Source of the DNA: Salinibacterium sp. UTAS2018
Lineage (GTDB): Bacteria; Actinomycetota; Actinomycetes; Actinomycetales; Microbacteriaceae
Direction of reading: 5' to 3'
Assembly (NCBI RefSeq): GCF_004118935.1
Contig: NZ_CP035375.1
Location: 1,860,001-1,924,000, forward strand
DNA: 64,000 nucleotides
Shown: positions 58,870 through 64,000 of the stretch, piece by piece
Position numbering within the stretch: position 1 is the first letter of the stretch
How the letters are laid out: each line of letters starts with the position of its first letter
Made by a program: the position numbers and the translations under genes
Notes under the pieces: generated by a model
Seen by the model: the letters and a program-made list of their open reading frames with translations, nothing else
Databases searched by the model: none
Told to the model about the DNA's origin: nothing

Positions 58870-59643
58870 ATGAAGTACCGCAACGAGCCGATCTACACGG
58901 CAGCGATCGCTACGGGGCGCGCCATGTTCGGCGCTCTTCGCGTGCGCCGAACCATAATCGGTGCAGAGAATTTGCCCGCTTCCGGCGGCGCCGTCATCGC
59001 CATGACCCACTTCGGGTATCTGGAATTTGCGCTCGTGGAGTGGGCGTTGTGGCTACACAACCGCCGTCGCATCCGCTTCATGGCAAAGAAGAACGTGTTC
59101 GATAAGCCCATCGTCGGCTCATTCATGCGCAACATGAAACACATCCCCGTCGATATGAAGGCGGGCGCCACGGCCTACGTTGCCGCCGTGAAGGCACTGA
59201 AGTCGGGCGAGCTCATTGGAGTCTTTCCCGAAGCCGGCGTGAGTGCGTCGTACACGATTCGCGATTTCAAGACCGGCGCAGCGCGGCTTGCGGCCGAAGC
59301 CGGCGTTCCCCTTGTTCCCCTCGTTCTCTGGGGCGGTCAACGTCTTCTCACCAAGAATCGAAAGATCACCTTGAGCGAGCGCACCAATGTCCCGGTCGTC
59401 ATGGTTGTGGGCGACCCGATCACGGTGGCACCAACGGATGACGCCATCGAGGCGACCGCGAAACTCAAAACCACGATGGAAGGTCTGCTCGAAACCGCGC
59501 AGAAGGCGTATCCCGTCGAGGGAACCGGCCAGTGGTGGTTCCCGCGTCATCTGGGTGGCACCGCGCCCACTCCCGAAGAAGCGGCAGCGGCGGATGCCGC
59601 CCGCGATCTGCGCCGAGCCGAGGCTGCGCGCAAAGACAAGTAG
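58870..59643 (+). CDS. PlsC-like 1-acyl-glycerol-3-phosphate acyltransferase family protein
   Basis: A 257-aa membrane-associated acyltransferase. Block I reads AMTHFGYLEFALVEW, giving H-x4-E where the family consensus is H-x4-D. Block III is VFPEAGVSASYTIRDFKTGAARLA, and block IV is VPLVPLVLWGG. It would acylate a lysophospholipid or related acceptor. It is separated from the ynj operon by 71 bp with its own promoter. The tail is Ala/Arg-rich. Confidence 0.85.
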   Translation: MKYRNEPIYTAAIATGRAMFGALRVRRTIIGAENLPASGGAVIAMTHFGYLEFALVEWALWLHNRRRIRFMAKKNVFDKPIVGSFMRNMKHIPVDMKAGATAYVAAVKALKSGELIGVFPEAGVSASYTIRDFKTGAARLAAEAGVPLVPLVLWGGQRLLTKNRKITLSERTNVPVVMVVGDPITVAPTDDAIEATAKLKTTMEGLLETAQKAYPVEGTGQWWFPRHLGGTAPTPEEAAAADAARDLRRAEAARKDK

Positions 59644-59660
59644 CGACGACGTTTGGCCAG

Positions 59661-60185
59661 CTAACCGCAGCCTCCTTCTCCCCCGGTCAGTTGAATGCCC
59701 GAGCGAGCGCTGAATTTCGCGCCGTTCGCGGTGTAGCGAATGAGGAGTCCGTCAAGGTTCGCGCGTGCGTGCTCGCCGGTAGAACGCAGCTCAGTGACTA
59801 AGGACGCATCAACCGTTCCGCTGAAAGTAAACCCGATGCCGTCTTCCCGGTTCTCCCACGCATCGGTCCACCGATCAGCGGGCGGATACGGAGCCAGCCC
59901 GAACTTCTCGGGGTCGCCGCCGTACGGCATTGCATTCACGCTCAGAATCTCGACTCCGACCGGGTTGATCGGCTCAACAGCCGTAATGACGATGGTTTTG
60001 TTACCGGTGTAGTCGATCGTCGTCCCCAACGCCGTGGGGGCGGAACCAAAATCAGTGCACAGGCCGACGGTCATCTGTTCATCGAAAGCAACCGGTCCGG
60101 ACGTGGCTAATACTGTCGTCGAGACCAGGAGGGCCAGCGCCGCCGCGAGCGCCGCGGGGATGATCGTGAACATTCGAGGCTTCAT
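59661..60185 (-). CDS. Secreted or membrane-anchored protein of unknown function
   Basis: A 174-aa protein starting at ATG 60185 (MKPRMFTII). A hydrophobic segment at residues about 8-30 (AALAAALALLVSTTVLAT) is a signal peptide or anchor. The rest looks beta-rich with two cysteines (GLCTDFG and the final GGCG) that may form a disulfide. I do not recognise a domain. It is convergent with the PlsC-like gene, only 17 bp apart. Confidence 0.65.
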   Translation of the reverse strand: MKPRMFTIIPAALAAALALLVSTTVLATSGPVAFDEQMTVGLCTDFGSAPTALGTTIDYTGNKTIVITAVEPINPVGVEILSVNAMPYGGDPEKFGLAPYPPADRWTDAWENREDGIGFTFSGTVDASLVTELRSTGEHARANLDGLLIRYTANGAKFSARSGIQLTGGEGGCG

Positions 60186-60375
60186 AGCGGGCACCGCATC
60201 CGTTCTCACAGCACGTCACACAATCGAGGGCGAGCACCGTAGGCGAACTGCGGTGGCTTCTTCGCTCAGAGTAACCCGAGCGGTGCGCAGACTCTAGCAA
60301 AATCTGAGGATTAAACGAGAATGCTCTGGCGTGCAGATTGCTGTGGCGTGCAGATTGCTATGGCAGCATGAGCAG

Positions 60376-61404
60376 ATGGTTTATGTCGCTGATGATGCCC
60401 GTTACGAACCGATGCCCTACCGCCGCGTCGGGCGCAGTGGCCTGAAACTGCCCGCAGTCTCGCTGGGGTTGTGGCAAAACTTTGGGGACGACAAGCCGCT
60501 CGCCAACCAGCGCGCGATTCTGCGCCGCGCTTTCGATCTTGGCGTCACGCACTTTGACCTCGCCAACAACTACGGCCCTCCCGCCGGATCGGCGGAGTCG
60601 AACTTCGGCCAGATCTTGCGTGAAGACTTCCGTCCGTACCGCGACGAGATGATCATCTCGAGCAAGGCTGGCTACGACATGTGGCCGGGCCCCTATGGCG
60701 AAATGGGCTCGCGCAAGTACATGCTTGCGAGCCTCGACCAGTCGCTGGGCCGCCTGGGGCTCGACTACGTCGACATCTTCTACTCCCACCGCGCCGACCC
60801 TGATACTCCTCTCGAGGAGACGATGGGCGCCCTGCACACTGCGGTCACCTCGGGCCGGGCGCTGTACGCCGGCATCTCCAGCTATTCGCCCGAGCTCACT
60901 CGTGAAGCCGTGCGGATCATGAATGACCTCGGAACACCTTTGGTCATCCACCAGCCCTCCTATTCGATGTTCAACCGTTGGATTGAGGACTCGCTGCTCG
61001 ACACGGTTGAGGAACTCGGTCTGGGCGTTATCGCCTTCTCCCCGCTCGCTCAGGGACTGCTCACTGACCGCTATCTCGGCGAGATTCCCGCCGATTCGCG
61101 CGCCGCTAAAGGCGGCTCGCTCAAATCGGGAATGCTCAACGACGAGACCCTCAGCCGCGTGAAGGCACTCAACGACATCGCTTCCGGCCGTGGCCAGTCA
61201 CTCGCGCAGCTCGCCATCTCGTGGGCGCTGCGCAACGACCGCGTGACCTCGGCCCTCATCGGTGCTTCGAGCGTGACGCAACTCGAACAGAACCTTGCTG
61301 CGGTTCAGAACCTCTCGTTCGAGGATGCTGAGTTGGCTGCAATCGACGAGCACGCCAAGGATGCCGGTATCAACCTGTGGGCAGCATCGAGCGCGGTTTC
61401 CTAA
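60376..61404 (+). CDS. Aldo/keto reductase, YghZ/Gpr-type
   Basis: A 342-aa NADPH-dependent reductase. VGRSGLKLPAVSLGLWQNFGDD opens the barrel. The catalytic tetrad is visible as FDLANNYGPP (Asp, Tyr), SSKAGYDMWPGPYGE (Lys) and IFYSHRAD (His). The insert after the Lys motif and the GSRKYMLASLDQSLGRLGLDYVDIF block are typical of E. coli YghZ, which reduces L-glyceraldehyde 3-phosphate. ATG 60376 is chosen by homology; the ribosome site is weak. Confidence 0.93.
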   Translation: MVYVADDARYEPMPYRRVGRSGLKLPAVSLGLWQNFGDDKPLANQRAILRRAFDLGVTHFDLANNYGPPAGSAESNFGQILREDFRPYRDEMIISSKAGYDMWPGPYGEMGSRKYMLASLDQSLGRLGLDYVDIFYSHRADPDTPLEETMGALHTAVTSGRALYAGISSYSPELTREAVRIMNDLGTPLVIHQPSYSMFNRWIEDSLLDTVEELGLGVIAFSPLAQGLLTDRYLGEIPADSRAAKGGSLKSGMLNDETLSRVKALNDIASGRGQSLAQLAISWALRNDRVTSALIGASSVTQLEQNLAAVQNLSFEDAELAAIDEHAKDAGINLWAASSAVS

Positions 61405-61443
61405 ACTACACACACAGTGAATGACGGATGCGCCGCTGCTGCC

Positions 61444-61662
61444 TTAGGGCCGGCCGCGCTTTCGTTTGCTCTTCGCGCCTGAGTTCTTGGTGCCCGACTT
61501 CTTCGCGCCCGAGTTCTTGCCGGCCGCTTTCTTACGGCGCGCTGCCGTGTCGTCAAGACGCATCGGGTCGCCGTTGCCGCCACCGGATACTTGCAGAATC
61601 GACTGCGCAACGTCAGCGACTGCAGCCCCCGCGCGATATAAAAACATGGTTATCTTCGACAT
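61444..61662 (-). CDS. Small basic protein with AT-hook-like tail
   Basis: A 72-aa protein from ATG 61662. Residues 1-25 (MSKITMFLYRAGAAVADVAQ) form a hydrophobic or amphipathic helix. Residues about 45-72 are lysine-rich with three SGAK/SGTK units and end in KRKRGRP, which contains the RGRP core of AT-hooks. The ribosome site is weak, so confidence is modest. It could bind DNA near the membrane; the function is unknown. It is convergent with the aldo/keto reductase gene. Confidence 0.6.
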   Translation of the reverse strand: MSKITMFLYRAGAAVADVAQSILQVSGGGNGDPMRLDDTAARRKKAAGKNSGAKKSGTKNSGAKSKRKRGRP

Positions 61663-61738
61663 GAGTGCAACTCTAGTTCCTTGCGTTGTTCCGCCGCCCG
61701 CACGAGAAGAGCACGTTACCGAATCTGATGAATCGACG

Positions 61739-62005
61739 TCATAGAAGCGATGAGGTCCCGAGCAGTCGTGTCGCCGAGTTATGGTCTTGTCCAGCCGGCC
61801 GCATTCCAAGAGTCTTGCCACAGATCGCATCGGAGGCAGCTATCGCCGCAAGGACAGAGTTCGCAGCCGATGCCTGCGCGTCGGCAGACGGGCCCGCACT
61901 CACGGTGGCCAACAGGAAGCTCTCTTCTGCGATCTGAAGGTGTGCACGAGCTGCGCCCGCGCGTTGGGCAACGTCCGTGGCAGCCATGCTCTGGGTTCTT
62001 GTCAT
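61739..62005 (-). pseudogene. HEPN-like protein, apparently truncated
   Basis: An 88-aa frame starting MTRTQSMAATDVAQRAGAAR. The segment LAAIAASDAICGKTLGMRPAGQDHN has the HEPN signature R-x5-H and the typical AASDAICGK helix. HEPN proteins paired with MNT nucleotidyltransferases usually run about 40-50 residues beyond this motif; here the frame stops 15 residues after the His (GTSSLL). The continuation is not found in the other frames. It follows the MNT gene by 19 bp. It may be a remnant or a minimal HEPN; in such modules HEPN is an RNase toxin. Confidence 0.55.
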
Positions 62006-62024
62006 GCGTCACTTTCCCACGGAG

Positions 62025-62666
62025 CTACGACAACGATGTGAGCTGTTCACGCAATTCTGGCCCGCTAAAGGTAATGGCGTCTCGCACCCAGGACTCGATC
62101 ATGGGGTCTTCTTGGCCGACCATAACTCGCAGCAGCTCCCGCTGCGCTACGAAGACGTTGCACTGATTGCCAGTCCACCGGAAGACACTTTCAATGACGA
62201 GGTCAACCACGGCCTGACCACGCGTCTCCTCGACCGAGTCAGCGAAGACAACGACGAGGTCGACGTCACTGGATGCCGTGCTTGTTCTGCGGGCTACGGA
62301 TCCGAAGAGCGCGATCGTCGTACCCTTCACCTGTTGCCGATCAAGATTCGACGACAGGACGCCGACGATCCGCTCTTTCAGTGTCTCAACTGTCGACTCC
62401 GCCGAGTGAAGTAACGGCTCCACGGCAGCCCACAGCATGTGGTCGCGGTTCGCCCGGTAAAGCATCGACCTGCCCGCGCTTTCGGTGAGAACTAGTCCCT
62501 GCTCCTCGAGCCGGATAAGTGCCAACCGCACTCCCGACTGAGAACCGCGGTGAGCGAGCCCCGCGACCTGACGGCCCGTCAGCGGTCGAACCGTTCGCGC
62601 CAGGACGGTCAACACATCGCCGTCGAGGGAAGGGAATAGCGTCGCTATGGGATTACTGAGATCCAT
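62025..62666 (-). CDS. MNT-type nucleotidyltransferase with N-terminal winged helix
   Basis: A 213-aa protein from ATG 62666, which has GGAG upstream; a GTG at 62672 is an alternative. Residues about 15-80 form a winged helix (RPLTGRQVAGLAHRGSQSGVRLALIRLEEQGLV). Residues about 100-200 are a nucleotidyltransferase domain with IALFGSVARRTSTASSDVDLVVVF, the GS-x9-11-DxD signature. MNT partners of HEPN toxins silence them by AMP transfer. The winged helix may let it repress its own promoter, where TATGAGT repeats occur. Confidence 0.82.
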   Translation of the reverse strand: MDLSNPIATLFPSLDGDVLTVLARTVRPLTGRQVAGLAHRGSQSGVRLALIRLEEQGLVLTESAGRSMLYRANRDHMLWAAVEPLLHSAESTVETLKERIVGVLSSNLDRQQVKGTTIALFGSVARRTSTASSDVDLVVVFADSVEETRGQAVVDLVIESVFRWTGNQCNVFVAQRELLRVMVGQEDPMIESWVRDAITFSGPELREQLTSLS

Positions 62667-62686
62667 GGCCACTCCGATCTATCGAC

Positions 62687-62745
62687 CGCGCCTACGGCGC
62701 GTGTAAACTCATAATACTACTCATAGCGTTAGTTTTCTACTCATA
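62687..62745 (-). promoter_or_regulatory. Triple TATGAGT repeat and leader hairpin upstream of the MNT gene
   Basis: ACTCATA occurs at 62707-62713, 62719-62725 and 62739-62745 (TATGAGT on the minus strand), with TATTAT-like -10 sequence between the first two. A CGCGCC-TAC-GGCGCG hairpin (62687-62701) follows in the leader. The remainder up to 62885 shows no gene. Confidence 0.5.
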
Positions 62746-62885
62746 AGGCTCCTTTTCTGCGTGCACGATGCTCGCACCACGAACCCTCGCCGACAGCGCA
62801 CCCCACTGTGCTCCACGTCACAGACGGCGGCGCCTGCAGCGGCCTATTCTTGGCACACCGCACACGCCAGGACGGGAGTCAGCCC

Positions 62886-63914
62886 ATGAAGAAGCGAACA
62901 GCTGCCATCGTGATTGGCGCCGCCGCGGTGGCCGCAGTCGCTGTCTTTGTCGCCGCCCTTGCCCTGGGTGCGATCACTGCGCCCGGCCCCGCTAGCTCGC
63001 CCCCGGCATCCGGCACCACAGCGGGTTCGGTGGAGATTCCTGCATTCCTGCACGAGGGGTTTCCCCACACTGACTGGTCCAAGGCCGACGCGGCGATAGC
63101 CCAGGCGCTCAGCGGCGGACCACCCAAAGATGGCATCCCGGCGATCGATGAACCCCGGTTTGAGCCGGTGGCCGATTTCGAGCATCCGGATGACGTCCTC
63201 GCGATTCTGGTGCAGGGCGACACCGAAACTAAGGCCTACCCGTACAACATCCTGGTCTGGCACGAAATCGTCAATGACACCATTGACGGGTCGCCCATCG
63301 CGGTGACCTTCTGCCCGCTGTGCGGAAGCGCTGCCGTGTTCGACCGTGTGCTCCCGAGCGGAACCGCCACAACATTCGGGGTCAGCGGCGGGTTGCTCGA
63401 AAGCAACATGATCATGTTCGACCGCGCCACCGAAACCCTGTGGCAGCAGAGCACCGGCACGGCACTCGCCGGCGAGCACTACCCCCACCAGCTTCAGCTG
63501 CACAACTTTCAACTGCTCAACGTCGGCGAAATCAAGGATCGCTACCCCGAAACCATGATCGTCAGCGAAGACACCGGACACTCCCGCGACTACGCCAACA
63601 ACCCTTATGCCGGCTACGACGAAAGTGCCGACTTCTACTTCGTGCCCAGTCGAGTCGATGACCGCTACCCCGCTAAAGAAATCTTCGTGGCGTTCAGCGT
63701 TGGCAACACCCACGTTGCGGCCCCCTGGCTGCGGCTAGAAGACGGCCGCCGCTACGAAACGACCGTCGACGACCAACAGATCACTCTCCAGAAGACCGAT
63801 GGCGAGTTACAGATTGCCGGGCCGGATGCCGTCACGATCCCGTTCTATTTCGAAATGTGGTTCAGCTGGGCAGTGCAGAACGACGACGGCCAGCTGTTCG
63901 ACCCCACAACCTAA
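62886..63914 (+). CDS. DUF3179 domain protein, membrane-anchored
   Basis: A 342-aa protein. ATG 62886 follows GGGAG and opens MKKRTAAIVIGAAAVAAVAV, a signal anchor. The DUF3179 domain covers about residues 50-340: IPAIDEPRF, AYPYNILVWHEIVNDTIDG, VTFCPLCGSAAVFDR, FGVSGGLLESNMIMFDRATETLWQQ and FYFEMWFSWAVQNDD. The CPLCGSA cysteines are conserved in the family. The function of DUF3179 is unknown; extracytoplasmic location is inferred from the signal anchor. Confidence 0.9.
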   Translation: MKKRTAAIVIGAAAVAAVAVFVAALALGAITAPGPASSPPASGTTAGSVEIPAFLHEGFPHTDWSKADAAIAQALSGGPPKDGIPAIDEPRFEPVADFEHPDDVLAILVQGDTETKAYPYNILVWHEIVNDTIDGSPIAVTFCPLCGSAAVFDRVLPSGTATTFGVSGGLLESNMIMFDRATETLWQQSTGTALAGEHYPHQLQLHNFQLLNVGEIKDRYPETMIVSEDTGHSRDYANNPYAGYDESADFYFVPSRVDDRYPAKEIFVAFSVGNTHVAAPWLRLEDGRRYETTVDDQQITLQKTDGELQIAGPDAVTIPFYFEMWFSWAVQNDDGQLFDPTT

Positions 63915-64000
63915 TAGCAGTATCGGCGCCGCAACTAATCAGTGAACTTAACCCCACCCGGCTGGCGACGGCGATCAACAGTGAGTGTCAGTACATCGGG
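63915..64000. other. Window end, no feature seen
   Basis: The last 86 bp after the DUF3179 gene contain no recognisable gene, hairpin or promoter. Confidence 0.6.

Overview
The window is about 64 kb of high-GC actinobacterial chromosome. It most likely comes from a pigmented member of the Microbacteriaceae. Three things support this: a dnaK-grpE-dnaJ-hspR operon with HAIR operators, a C50-carotenoid gene set (crtB, crtI, crtYe, crtYf, crtEb, idi), and many start codons placed 6-7 nt after a TANNNT -10 box, as in leaderless mRNAs. The genus cannot be fixed from the sequence alone. No tRNA, rRNA, CRISPR array, prophage or transposase was seen.

Layout. (1) 1-4.1 kb: heat-shock operon on the minus strand with two HspR-type inverted repeats. 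(2) 4.2-19.1 kb: two tandem, nearly equal-length giant surface proteins (2425 and 2422 aa) built from DUF11-like and SdrD-B/Cna-B-like repeats, each with a C-terminal LAFTG sorting signal. (3) 19.5-22.1 kb: an MFS exporter, a MarR regulator and a VanZ-like protein. (4) 22.2-35.1 kb: a cell-surface polysaccharide cluster (Wzy, Wzx, two GT4 transferases, a phospho-sugar transferase, a 4,6-dehydratase/aminotransferase/GNAT amino-sugar route, a FemAB-like enzyme with a PLP enzyme, and an LCP attachment protein). (5) 35.2-39.8 kb: carotenoid genes and divergent idi; no crtE is present. (6) 39.9-41.2 kb: a lipoprotein and dcd. (7) 41.3-47.4 kb: stand-alone riboflavin kinase, flavin reductase, PadR regulator, LLM-class monooxygenase and an NMT1-type ABC transporter. 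This matches the riboflavin-catabolic (Rca) gene set known from Microbacterium, and two sequence elements are shared by its two promoter regions. (8) 47.5-49.7 kb: three more paralogues of the lipoprotein in (6). (9) 49.8-51.3 kb: a Crp/Fnr regulator and a flavodoxin-fold reductase. (10) 51.5-59.6 kb: a MerA-like flavoprotein, a CDP-alcohol phosphatidyltransferase, a TVP38/DedA-like membrane protein, a YnjBCD-type ABC transporter and a PlsC-like acyltransferase. This resembles the uncharacterised ynj locus of enterobacteria. (11) 59.7-63.9 kb: a secreted protein, an aldo/keto reductase, a small basic AT-hook-like protein, an MNT nucleotidyltransferase with an apparently truncated HEPN partner, and a DUF3179 protein.

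How the parts may work together. Blocks 2, 4 and 5 are all envelope functions: wall-anchored adhesins, a wall polysaccharide and a membrane pigment. Block 7 reads as a self-contained uptake and degradation unit: the ABC transporter imports a flavin-like substrate, the kinase makes FMN, the reductase makes FMNH2, the monooxygenase uses it, and PadR controls both promoters. Block 10 is the best candidate for a conserved system whose job is still unknown; its members point to import of a small solute linked to phospholipid or membrane chemistry.
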